From: Nymphaea colorata
Taxonomy: Eukaryota; Streptophyta; Magnoliopsida; Nymphaeales; Nymphaeaceae
Length of the DNA: 64,000 nt
Direction: 5' to 3'
NCBI RefSeq assembly: GCF_008831285.2
Contig: NC_045146.1
Span: forward strand, 17,291,149 to 17,355,148
Shown: piece by piece, positions 13,158-24,736 of the stretch
How the letters are laid out: the number at the start of each line of letters is the position of its first letter
How positions within the stretch are numbered: the stretch's first letter is position 1
The notes under the pieces: generated by a model
What the model was told of the DNA's origin: nothing
Databases searched by the model: none
The model's input: only the letters and a program-made list of their open reading frames with translations
Position numbers and translations under genes: made by a program

Positions 13158-13413
13158 GGCACCTTTTTTAATACCAGAACGGGACTTGAATCTGAACCAA
13201 TGAAAAAAAGAGGAGGGGGATCACGGGAGTGTAAGCCCCGTTAAGTTAGTCTAAACGATGTTAGACCTAGTGGTATAACTGTACAACGGCCAAATATTGC
13301 CGGGTGAATCCGTCACAAACTCAGGCTCCACACACGTCTCTGCCTGTCCCTGGACAGGGAGTGCGACGGAACACGGCAGTCCCTTGTTCCCAAGGCTGCA
13401 ATTTCTGCAGAAG
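13158..13413. repeat. dispersed repeat family R1, copy 2
   Basis: Matches 9546-9775 in the same orientation and keeps the CCTGTCC/GGACAGG inverted repeat (13343-13349 and 13352-13358). It has an extra segment around 13241-13282 containing TTAGACCTAGTGGTATAACT, which resembles a tRNA A-box region, and GGGTGAATCCG downstream resembles a B box. A SINE-like origin is possible. Confidence 0.7.
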
Positions 13414-13699
13414 TGGCCCGGGGACTTTCCTCAGTCCGGAAAATAAATTGACCAGCGCACTCCATCCCGTGTCCCACAGTTGATGTGTCGTTGTCACCTT
13501 ATGCTATTTAAGAGATAAATTTTTTCTTCCGATTCTCGATACAGGACTATTTTTCATCGTGCTCGTGCCCCCTTTTGTTTGAGACCAACTGTTTGTTGAA
13601 GCACCCATGGCGGCTACTCACCAAGCCAGAGTCGATCTGATTGGATCGCTCCGGGAACCGAAGGGATAGGCATTTTTGGGATGTCCAGGAGGTATCCGT

Positions 13700-13920
13700 G
13701 GATTCTGTGCCATGGAAGCTGATCCTCCATTGCAGGTCTTCGGGTGATCATGAGGAGCCTGGGTAAGGGGGATACTACGAGCTTTTGGTTCGATCCATGG
13801 TTGAAGGGTGGTCGGATCATCAATAGAGCAGGCTGGGAATGGGATCCGCTGGCCTCTTGGGGCAGACCACGGACGATGGTGAGGGACTTCATCAAGGATG
13901 GGGCCTGGTCACTTCATTGA
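13700..13920 (+). mobile_element. LINE (L1-type) fragment, end of the reverse transcriptase region
   Basis: An open frame from 13750 reads MRSLGKGDTTSFWFDPWLKG and continues through INRAGWEWDP and MVRDFIKDGAWS to a TGA at 13918-13920. The GDTTSFWFDPWL motif is the conserved stretch that follows the reverse transcriptase domain in plant non-LTR retrotransposons, before the zinc-binding RVT domain. The upstream in-frame part (SSIAGLRVI) also fits, but further upstream the frame is closed. No RT catalytic motifs, endonuclease or poly(A) tail were found, so this is a short dead remnant. Confidence 0.8.
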
Positions 13921-15254
13921 ATCAGAATCTTTGGTTTCTGTCATAGCTTTCCTTTGTGAATGCTGACATACGATAACCAATGCATAAGAAATCACCGATT
14001 TATCTTTAGAAAACTCAATACCAAATAGCGATTACGGATATGCTATCATTTGACGATCGTCAAATTTCAATTATACGTCTTTCGTTTGCTCAAGCGAATT
14101 TGAACGGAAATAAACCTTTGAGTTTGGGGTCATGTTCAACACTCTTGAGTTTTGACTATATACCTTCTTGTCATCTGTTTCACAGCTTTTACTTTGTATG
14201 AAGTGCGGCAATTACAGTGACAGACTTTCCCAACCTCTTTTGGTTTGTCGAGTTCCAATTTCAGCACAATGGCATCCCTAAACTTGTGATTCCACTTGAT
14301 GCAACTGGAAGGACATGTTGGTTTCCCCTTTGTACCCGACACCAATTCGTGTCATGTTTGATCATAATTTATGCTGAAATAGTGCCTTCTTCTAGCTTGT
14401 CGCTTTTCAAGGGTTGTTTGCAGGTAAGTCGGCCTTTGATTAAACATCTTCAATCCTGGTGTGGAACTTCGTTAGTCGTTTCAAATGCTTCTAAGGTTTT
14501 TCTCAATGCTATCAACGATAAACTCAGCCCTGAACCCTCTTGGGAACAATTGTAAAACCTTCATGCACCGTGAATGTAAGAGATACACCACGATTTGACT
14601 TGCACAAGAAGATGACCCATATAGAACTTGAAACGTTGAATGCCCCACCAGGCATTCACACCTTTCCCCACTATGCCAACTATTTGGGTCCAAGTGCTTT
14701 CATGGTAGCAACCATAAATTTTTCAAACTTTGTTTGCATTGAGGACATGTTTATATGTGGTGTTGCCAGCCCAAGACTCACGCATTTGTTACCCGTGGCT
14801 ACGGTGCCTTCCTTCACAAAATCCTTGTGCTCTTCATTGCTGTTTTAAGTATCTATCGTGGTTTTGGTATTAGAAAAACTGAAAATGATGCATGTTACCG
14901 TACCGGCCTATGTTAGGCATAATAAATTTTTTAAAAATAAAAATTATTTCTTATTTTGCTGAAATACTGGCTCCATAACGGTCAATATAGGCCAATTTGA
15001 CCAATACAAGTCTTATAACGGACCATATCCTTAGATTCTTAGTATTTCAGCCTGCAGTCTCCCCCTAAAACAAATGTCGGCATTTAGGGGAACACTCAAA
15101 ATTGATTTGCACATCTTACCTGGTTTTGTACATATACTACAAAGTTGTACATTTAAAGGGTAAACTTCCATGAGATGGATACAACCTGATCATATTCCGG
15201 AATCAAAGCTCATTTGCATAGTAATTTTCTTGTGCATGGTCAATGAAAAGGGTA
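13921..15254. other. intergenic region between LINE remnant and TLDc gene end
   Basis: Several overlapping short ORFs occur on both strands around 14,200-14,850 but none has recognisable motifs. The 14,896-15,030 stretch with repeated ATA-ACGG-CCnnTAT motifs looks like a decayed MITE. Downstream of 15255 is the 3' flank of the TLDc gene. Confidence 0.45.
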
Positions 15255-18200
15255 CTAGCGCTCTTCCCGTTGGATTTTGTTAGGATCAGAAACCATGTCC
15301 AGCAACATCTTCTCGGGAGAATCTTCCCAGTTTCCAAAAGTCTTAAGGTCAACCTGTAGAACAGCAGACAAGAACGAAAATTTCAAAGACCTAATCGCTA
15401 CATAACAACAATATCAAGGATAGAACAGCAAAGCAACAGCATAATAAAACAAGGTCAATGCTGAGAAAGGAAGCCACAGCATGACTGCGTAGAATAACAT
15501 GAACCACGAGGACCAACCTTACGCCTCTGTTCAGTGAAAAGTCCTTCTCTTTTCTTATAAGCATCCTGACCTTGCTTTGCAGATTTACCTCCCAGACCCC
15601 ACACTTCTACATCAAGAACAGATCCTTCAACAGCCAGGAAGCCCTGCAGGTTTTTATGGATTTCATAATTATGCAGAATCACCAATTAGAAAAATTTTCG
15701 GTATATATAAAAATTCAGTAAACCTGAACAACAGTCTACATCATTTAATTGAGCGACAGAGCAAAGCTCTGGATAGTCCAACCTCAAGCAAGCACATCCA
15801 ATCAGACTGGTAAAAGTTTTTGGAAGTGAGGTGAAGTGAATATATTGACACTATTGATATTACAAAATTTTGTTGACATTTTCAGGTCGGGAGAAAAATA
15901 TGAACAAGGGAATTACATTACAAGACTACCGTGATTTATCAGTTTAGAAAACAAACCTGATTAGGCACAAGAAAGCCTGGTTGATAAGTTTTGTCAAATG
16001 CATGGTGACGAACAGTAATGTGAGCCAAGTCTTCATCAATAAATATTCTCTCGTTTCCAATACTTCCTCCAAATCCAATTCCAACAGGTCTTGGATTTGC
16101 TTCATATACTCTTCGTGTAGCACGCAGATGGCTGCAAACAAAGTTCTTCTCTTTCCCTGTTCAGTGCAGTAAAGCCTTCCCTCAGTTCTTCAAGACGAGA
16201 TCACATTAAGAATAAGGGAGAAAAAGACAATTCAAGACATAAGGGTGAAAAAACAAAAATATGATTGTGTACCTGTCCAACCAGAGGCATGGAAACTTGG
16301 ATGCAGAGCATAAATAAATCCTGGGCTTCCATAATATACATCTCTATTTTCAAAGCCCTGCTGAACAAGGACACCGATAACCCATTGCCTTGAACTAATA
16401 TTATCTTCATGAGCATCTGAGGTACTTGCAGCTACCAGCATCAATAATGGTGCTTGATAACCGTCAATGTTCGACCAAAATCTGTTTAACCCCTTCCCAT
16501 GTATAGAAGACCTGAAATTTTTCATGTCACATATTGAGAATAGTGAGTCAGATGCATCCAACATAACACAAACAAATGTAAAATGATACGCTAGATATGC
16601 ATCAAAATCAATGAATACAGAATGCAATTTAAGCCAGGCGAACCAGAAAGTTTGGGCACAGGGGTTCAGTTATCTGCAATAGGTACTGCACCTCTCTTTG
16701 TTCTTCATAATACATAAAGCCTTCATTAAGTGAAGACCTTCAGATATTGATCAATGGCAAAATTTGTTTACCGTTCCTACAGGAATTGCAGGACCTAATA
16801 TACAGTTTCCATACAAAATCCTATACAAAAAGAGGCACACCTCAAAGCGACTGAGCTTTTTCTATACCAAGAATCTTTAGAACCGACCAGTAGCATTAGG
16901 TTCCAAGTTGGTTCTAGCGTTACGTTACTAGCTTCTGGTTCTAGACTCAAATTCTTCTATGGAATTTGATTTCTCTCTCATAGACTAACCTCATAATGCA
17001 TACACACCTGCTGTCTGCCTTGCTTCATTGCTTCTCCTCAATCAAGATAGAAAGCTGAATGAAGCAAGGCAGCACCTTGTTCCACTGGCTCTAGAATGGG
17101 GTTTGAGGATCACAGACAAGCTTTGCCACCTCAAACTCCCAGTTAATGAATCGGAATGGAACGACAACTTGTCTTTCTTTTTTTCAAATTAAAAAGTGAG
17201 CATGCTCACCCTAATTGAAATAACAAAATGAGATGCCAACGTTCTTATCAACCATGATTCACTCCATGGTCAAAGTGGATTTCTGAGTGATCCTTCAAGA
17301 TCGGTTGATGTGTGTGAGCATCCCACCTACCTTACATATTCCATCAAAGTTGTCATTGCAAAGCTATAGTCAAGATGCACAAGTTCTTATCGTCTAGCTG
17401 TTGGTACACTACATCTTCATAGAGAATTCAATTTCACCCAATAGGTCCAAGTGGGTCCTGCAGTTCAATTTCTCTTAGGATAAGCAAAACAAGTTACAAA
17501 CAAGAGGAATCACTTTGCAAATCACCATGAAGATCTATCAGGGTCAAATGAGAGAGCAAGGCAGCTAAGCCAGCCTCCATATGCATAGTATGTGCAGAAC
17601 AAGCTGGAACATGGTTTCCAGACTCATTACGAGTGGGTAGGAATAAGATTTCTTCTGTTTTAAGTCTTTAGCCCTGGTTGTTCACTGGATGCCCTGCAGT
17701 GTGATCAATGATTTACATTGGTTTGGGATAAAGGAAGGTAGTCCATGGGAGATACATCATCCAATGGTAAAAAAAAATAGACACAAGTTTGGGTTTTGCT
17801 GTTTTGTTTTTCTACTCATAGCATTTCAAAAATTTCAAATGCCATTTACAAAAAAGTCAAAAGAAGAACAGATGTATCCCTCAACTAGCCTTTTCAGATT
17901 GGTTTTGTGATGCAGCAGAGGCTTAGACAATTCTGCAATAACTTGGGCTATAGAGACAACCATTCTCTAAGCCAATGTATATTATGAAAGAATTCAATAT
18001 GGAGGTCCTTTGATATTTTGAAGAACTTTCAAGCTTTGTTTTGATTTTTCAAATTCCTTAACACCTCACATCATAATTCATAAAACACATTGTTTGTAGG
18101 CCCTTGGACACGAGCTGAACTAGCAAGGAAGCCTTAATCTTAAATATTTCAGATCCAACCTGCCACAGTAGCAACCTACCATGTTTTAGATTTAGGCACC

Positions 18201-21200
18201 AACTAATGCCAGTAATTATAATACCATCAACTAATTTGACAGCTCCCCAAAGTGTAGAAGTTAGCCAATCTGGATATTGCACATCCATTAACACTCCATA
18301 AACTACGTACAACCTACATCCCCAAAAAGTCTATGAAGTTATAAAGTCATAACTCATCCAATACCTGCTTGTATGGATACGTCACTTGTCGCTCTTTTTT
18401 CTCTAAGATTATGTGGTGGAAGAATAGCAAGGTTGGTGCCACTTAACGACATCCCACCAACATGTCTCTAACCCAACTATGGGAGGACTTCTCTCTCTCT
18501 CTCCTTACATTAGTTGATCTTACATGCTTCTAACACCATTTATGAGTGACGAATTATAGCATATTAACATGCAAAAGTTCAACTATAGAGCTGGTTTCTT
18601 CAATTATGTGAGGACGATTCCAATTCCCATTCCTTAATGTAGGTTATTGTGGTGATAAGCTTCTATCAACTTAACTACATCAAAAAGATATTTGTAAACT
18701 TTTCATAAGCATAAGAGACCACAAACCGGTAGAGAAGGTTTTCAGATGTCCCAAGAATTCCTCCAGAAACACATGCTTCCATTAACTCTTCACAAAAGAA
18801 GTTTCTTAAAGTAAGAGATATAGACCAGGCACGTCCGCTTGTCAGCAGACATGAAGAGTTTTCCTCTTTAGGAGGGCAATCACTAGTCGATTGAGTACAA
18901 GGTTCCAAGACAGCCTGCTACACCCATTAGAAAATGTAAAATACCTTCTTTATCTAAATGCATAAATAGCAAGCAGATAAGTCAAGACAATTGATAGCTG
19001 AATGCCAGTACAATTAGAAGCAGAAAAGTTACACAATTGACACCTAAAACCCTTTTCTCATTGTTGCAAACACAAGCTGGGGGAGCAAGATAAGTTCGAT
19101 TCGATCTACAATTACATTATAGTAGCTAAACTTGCATGCTCTTAAAATCCTATAAAGTAATTTTGATATTTCAGTGTTTTCCTAGTCACATGTGCCTGGG
19201 AAAAAGTGGTGGACCGGTCGCATCTATTCCATGGTAATATACATGTTCAGTTAAATGCATAGGCTAGTCTAATGTGCAGGAAGTATAACAATCGTGCCTA
19301 AAACTAATCAACTGCTGATATGACAGATCCTAGTTGCCTTGTTGATGGCTCCTCTAGTTTGCACCCAGAAAGGGCTACTAACTAGGACACCATTAGTAGG
19401 ACCCCGAGGTTTACAAACCTCTTAAGGATGGTCAATTTAATCAATATAATACTACTCTTAAGTCCTCTCATATCAGATCTTGCAATCCGCCCTCCTTAAG
19501 AAACATGTGTCATTGCATGTTGAACCTCATGTCAAAGTGTTGAACTTGACTGTGAAACCAATTGCAAAAAGCTGACCCAAAACTAACCAAAATGCAGAAC
19601 TAACCCAAATGCCCTATATGATGGATCATGGATCCCAACCTTCCCTGCGGCCAGATTTCATTCACACCAAAAAAAGGGCCACAAACCAAGACATCCAGTA
19701 GAAAGGGACCAGGGGTTATAAGCCCCTCAAGGATGCCTAATTTCATTAATATAGGAATATCTTAATCTGAATTACATGAAACCCTCAAAAACTTGGAAAA
19801 ACTTCATGCTTTAGAAGAACAAGTAACCATGACATATGTGATGACAAAGATGATCCAGATGTATGTGCAATGGTAATAATATCATCAAGAGTTATGAGAA
19901 GAAATTCAGTCGAGATGAATCACGAGTTTATCCACATTAGAGCATAGGATACATTGTCGACTTGTCACACAAATTCAGTTGTGCATCTTCTTAGTGCTTT
20001 TCAAGGCGTGAAACACAGTTTCACTTGTCAAGTAAAGCTTCATCTAAACGAGACATTCTTATGGAGATAGAAAGGAATATTATGAATAAGAATCTAAGCA
20101 GAAAGCATAGCTATACACTCCCACTGTGGATCACTACATGTATGACATAATTTAGTCCATGAGATCCTTAAAATGCAAAATTTCTGGAAGTGTCTAGCCT
20201 TTCATTAATGTCAAATAAATGAAGCCACTTGAGACATGAAATACTTTTACTTCTCAACTTTTTGGATCTGAGAAAAGAAAATTGAAGGGCATTATCCTAT
20301 TAGAAGAGCTACGTATACCTTTGAGAAGGCCCGGAGGAATCATACAATAGTTATGCTAAAGAATTGATGTAACAACAAACCAAAACAAGAGCAACATACA
20401 AAAACAGTAGAAGATACCTGCACAACTGAATTAGTTGTTTGCATTCTGTCGTTCACATACTGGGTAAAGCAATTTGAAAGCCCAGGCACCACTGTTAGTG
20501 CCCACTTATGAAGCTTGTCAAAGGAAACCTGCTGCGACAAATCAAAATTGCCCTGGTCCATAGGTTTAATTTCAGAACCAACATCATTGTTCGACAATAT
20601 GACTGACCACAATAAGTGGTTCACTTCCGGTAGAGCCAAGACCACTTCTAGCTTTGAAATCCTTGAATCATGCATCATGATCCAACAAAGCCACAGAAGC
20701 GTAAGCACATCCCTTAACATAAAATAACCATTGATCCTGCAGTCGACGGAATCAGAAACAAAGTCCAAATTTGAAGGCATGCCTGCTTTTCTACTTGCTT
20801 CGGCATGTAGCTTGTACAAATTACAAAGGGATTCTGACGCTGGAGCCCTTCCACAACACCTGATATAGCCTTTTAGAAACTCTATCCAGGAAACTTGCCC
20901 GTTTTCACAGGTGAAAAATAGGTCAACAATGGCTTCCCCTACATTGTTCAACAAATTCAGAAAATGGTCTTCCGTTGGCGATTTTGACTCAATTTTTTTG
21001 AATCGAAAGCTGAAGCAATCCTGTGTATTTCCACAACCCAAGACAGTGTTAAGCTACCTCAGAACAAATTAAAGGTGATGGACAACCATGAATCCTAATC
21101 GCAAAAATTTTTAACAAAAGGAAAGGAAACAGACTAATCGCTTCAAAACAGACAAGAGCGAGTTACAGAATCAAAGAACACTCTCTAGTATAATGAATCA

Positions 21201-21711
21201 ATGATCATTCTTGATATCTTAATCTAAAAATTCAGAAAAATGAGACTATAACAAGACTTAGCAACTTGCAATGAGCAAAAGGAGGAAAAAGAGAAGAAGA
21301 TTCCCTCAGAAGAAATTCCTTCATTTCAGCTACATTTAAAGGTCTATTGGAAGCAGCCACTTATCAAAAAAGTGAAAGACACTGAAATTATCTCAAATTG
21401 TCTGGAGAAATTCAATCTCTCAAAATCACACATCACCACAAAATCTGGAACACTTGCTTTTCTATGAAAAGGTAAGACGCACAAGAAAACACAGCAAGTC
21501 GAAGGACATATATGCAGGGAAAGAATACCTTGAGGGTCTGCAAGAGAATAGCATCATCAGAATGAGGAGGAGGGTGATGGTCGTTGTTGCCGTGGCAGAG
21601 TCGGGTGAAGGCATCCCGGAGAGTTGGGAGGTGGCAGATCGTCGCCACCGTCGTCTCCAAGTCCTTCGTCACGTCCTGTGTCGCTTCCTGCCTCGATTCG
21701 GACGCTCCCAT
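15255..21711 (-). CDS. TLDc-domain protein, 7 exons, 545 aa
   Basis: Exons in transcript order are 21711-21529, 21020-20418, 18914-18727, 16511-16273, 16156-15957, 15643-15518 and 15353-15255; phases match at every join and give 545 codons plus TAG. The C-terminal half is a TLDc domain (about residues 275-500): GRAWSISLTLRNFF, a HGKGLNRFWSNIDGY block, DVYYGSPGFIYALHPSFHASG, then KEKNFVCSHLRATRRVY, IGFGGSIGNERIFID and the near-terminal VLDVEVWGLGG, where the W-G-L is characteristic. TLDc proteins are linked to oxidative-stress resistance and to V-ATPase regulation in animals; in plants the role is little known. The N-terminus MGASESRQEA offers a possible N-myristoylation glycine. ENGQVSWIEFLKGY in exon 2 looks like an EF-hand relative. 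Exon 5 was found by phase, giving WTG-KEKNF across the join. No frame break was seen. Confidence 0.92.
16512..18726 (-). other. TLDc intron 3 (2.2 kb)
   Basis: Large intron with no coding exon needed by phase. It contains the compact inverted repeat at 17016-17071 and otherwise ordinary AT-rich sequence. Confidence 0.65.
17016..17071. repeat. 14-bp perfect inverted repeat, small hairpin
   Basis: TGCCTTGCTTCATT at 17016-17029 is exactly complementary to AATGAAGCAAGGCA at 17058-17071. An additional GCTT/AAGC pairing inside follows a 2-base bulge, leaving a loop of about 18 bases. It lies in an intron of the TLDc gene. It might be a MITE footprint or a small RNA hairpin; the sequence matches no miRNA I know. 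Confidence 0.7.
18915..20417 (-). other. TLDc intron 2 (1.5 kb)
   Basis: No coding sequence recognised. Two loosely similar stretches (about 19,365-19,450 and 19,670-19,755, both with GGGCYAC...GACAYC...GACC followed by an AAGGATG block) suggest a decayed local duplication. Confidence 0.5.
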
Positions 21712-21954
21712 CCTTCTCTCTCCCTCTCTTGGCTGGCTGGCTTTACCAGCCGGCAGCTCTTAAGTTCCCAAGAATCCCAACCGTCGTGGAGGCGCAGTCG
21801 CAAGAATGGAGCGCGCTAACGGGTTGGCAGTGCTCACAACCAATGGAGCAAATATATCAGATATTCAATCGAACTTCCAATCTCCCGGATACTGCTGAAG
21901 CCCAAGTTTCGCAAGGTCAGGTTCTCAAGCTTTTATGGATACAAACAAACAAAT

Positions 21955-21999
21955 GGGCTGGGCTGGGCTGGGCTGGGCCGGGCCGGGTTGGGCTTGGGC
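21955..21999 (+). repeat. GGGCT tandem repeat with G-quadruplex potential
   Basis: Four perfect GGGCT units followed by GGGCC, GGGCC, GGGTT and GGGCTT variants. Runs of three G separated by two bases satisfy the G-quadruplex pattern. It lies about 245 bp upstream of the TLDc start codon, on the template strand of that gene. Similar GGGCCGGGCC tracts occur at ends of plant DNA transposons. Confidence 0.85.
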
Positions 22000-24440
22000 G
22001 TGGAGTTTGAGTTTCTGACAGTCAATTTGGGCCTAGGCTATGGTCATAGGGTGTAGATTGGCTCGAGCCTGACTTTTTACCTGTCCGGGCCGATGCCCAG
22101 CCGCACTTTGTGCATTATTAGTTTAGATGGTTTCACTTTTGAGGACATTGCAGAACTAAAAAAGTAAATCTATGCTGGGATCAAGCATCCTTTACCATTT
22201 GATTAGTAGAAGCAAGACAATCAGAGCCTACGCTTGCTAACAATTTATGCAAAAGTTTTGGCTTTAGATCGAACATACCATTCTCTCACCAGATCCAATG
22301 TCACCTTAAATCTGGAGATATTTGTGACCAGTCACAGAACTAAGGATTTTAAATATGCAAAAATTTTAAAGAGGTACTAAGGATTCAAAACCACTTGACA
22401 CCACACTCCTAAATATATAAAGGCAGAAGTAACGATGACAAGGGAGGAACCGATTTTTTCGCCTTTTTATGAAATGCATGTCCATGACTATACCATGACA
22501 ATATGTCATTGTCATTGATTGTCGAACAATTTGTTAGTGTTTCATGAATCTATTAAAAATTTGTATCAAATTCATGAGTCACCATAATACTATAATACTA
22601 TGTTTCATAAATCTGCTCTAATTTTTTTTTTAGAACAAATTCATAATACAATAATAATATGTCACCCTGCCAAACTGCTTTATTTAACATTTTTCAGGAC
22701 AAAGTTGTAATTCGGCAAACTTGTAAATGGGATTTCTTTGTTATTTATAGTTAAGTTAGATTTATTAAAAGATAATACAAGTTCAAAGATATGGTTTTTT
22801 CTCACAAGTTGATAAAATAAAATTACAAAGCAAAATTTAAAAACAAGAAGTCCCTTAAACACACGAACAAACCACGAAAACAAAATAAAAAAACAAAAGA
22901 GAAGAACTCACTGAGTCATTAGATATGCGTACACAATCAATCTATGTCTTCTCATAATGATCTTAGCAATCTTTCTACAACTTACGAATCGCCTTCCCAT
23001 TTTGTCGGGCATCCCATTTATTTCGCCCCAAAATAATTTTTTGGTTACATCGAAAACTCAGACCATGTGAACTGAAAACCGACCGGACCAATCATATAGA
23101 GTTGATTTGCAGGTCTGTCCACATCCTATGATCGGGGATTCCTAAATCCGGAGTCTGAATCTAAAATCCACTGGATCTTGTTCTCAATGTGATTGGAAAA
23201 TATCTGCTTGGATCTTATTTTGATGATCTAAATCCCTGAATGACTTGACTGAAATGCTTGGGAGACAGACACAAAAACAATGAATTTAAGATTCACGTTA
23301 TTGACATAACTGAGAAACTTCCAAATTGCAGCATCGATTTTAAGATCCAAGACTATCAAACGCTACCTACCTACCTAACAGTTACATCTCACCAATCTCT
23401 TCCTCGCAACTCCCGTGTTTGAGTCTTACTCTAATTATGCAGGTCCGTGTTTTATTAGTATGTCATATTCAAGTAAGACATTTGGTGATTGTGATTAATT
23501 GTGATCTTTGAACAATGAATCACGTTGGGCACCACATGCTAAATTAAATTGCTGCCTGCCAGCCTCTCTCTCTCAGTCTCTCTTATTAAATGGCCTTTTC
23601 ATCCACCGACGGAGACACGAGGTACCAATAATCCAAGATCTGCCATTAAGATTAGCTTTCCCGGTTTCCTAACTAACCACCTTCTTTGGCATATTTCTGT
23701 GCCTAAACAAACGAGTTTTGTTGATTTTCAGTTAAATGTAGGTTTCGATGTAAAAGATTTCGAGAAATTATTAGATGGATGCCAATGCAAAAACTGTACA
23801 AACTATCTCCAATCTACTTGAAACTTAAAGTTTATGGAAGCGTTCAAAGATTAATAACTTTTTCATTTTCTTTAATCAAAACTTGATATAGGGAAAACTG
23901 ATGGTATAATAATAAGTTTTGCATGATTCCAGTTGGAACCTATCACATAATCGACTTTGAGATACCATTTTTTGCATATTTTTTTCTCGGTAAAAGAAAA
24001 TTAAATTGTGAGATCTCTTTGGAAACTGTCCGCGTTACTTTCTTTGCTGTGATCGACAAACTGACACCTCTCATGGAGCTTCAGATCTAAGTGCTTTCCA
24101 ACAAAGGTATGCGGCTTTTCAGAAGATCCCGCGTTTGGACAAATAGCTTCATATATTAATTATGTGAGTGCAAATTACGAGCAAAATTTTTCATTGAAGC
24201 CCCAACTTCTTAGACATAATTTAGAATAGCAGCTTATTGGGTTTTTTTTTTGCGTTTGATATGTAGACAGTCGTTGAACAAAGGGCTTAAGAGACTTAGG
24301 AAAGCATTTATGTTTTATTTATCAAAATAAATTAATAAACGTAGGAATTGGTATGGAGCCAAATCTAAATACTGATATGCGACTTAAGATACAAAGTTTT
24401 GCACATTAAAAAAAAAAAAATAAGTGAGGACCTTTAGCAA
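22000..24440. other. intergenic region between TLDc and methyltransferase genes
   Basis: AT-rich. 22,490-22,640 has repeated TTCATGAATC/TTCATAAATC motifs, also present near 12,090-12,170, suggesting a shared decayed element. 23,110-23,350 is rich in AAATCC/GGATTT motifs like an old MITE. The short ORFs seen (for example 23,549-23,821) carry no motif. Confidence 0.45.
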
Positions 24441-24450
24441 AGATATGGCT

Positions 24451-24459
24451 TATATAAAA
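24451..24459 (+). promoter_or_regulatory. putative TATA box of the methyltransferase gene
   Basis: TATATAAAA lies 278 bp upstream of the ATG at 24737, which would give a 5'UTR of roughly 250 nt. The leader between them is C/T-rich close to the start codon, as is common in plants. Confidence 0.5.
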
Positions 24460-24736
24460 AACGGGAAGCTCAAGTGCTATTATTGTCTAGAGACAAAGTA
24501 TTGGAGTCCAAATGAAAATCTAGATAATAGAATAGACCAGTGAATTACTCTAGCAGTCACTGCAGCTCCAGATCTCAGGCCATCATCGGATGTAGAAGAG
24601 CTCAAAAGTCTTCTAGTTTCAGTAAAGCGGGAGCCAGACAGAGGCTACCTCGCTTTCACTCTCTATTCTCTTTCTTCTTCTGCTACTTCTTCGACTGTGG
24701 CACCAAGAGAATCAACAAACAACAGAAGCAGAAGCA

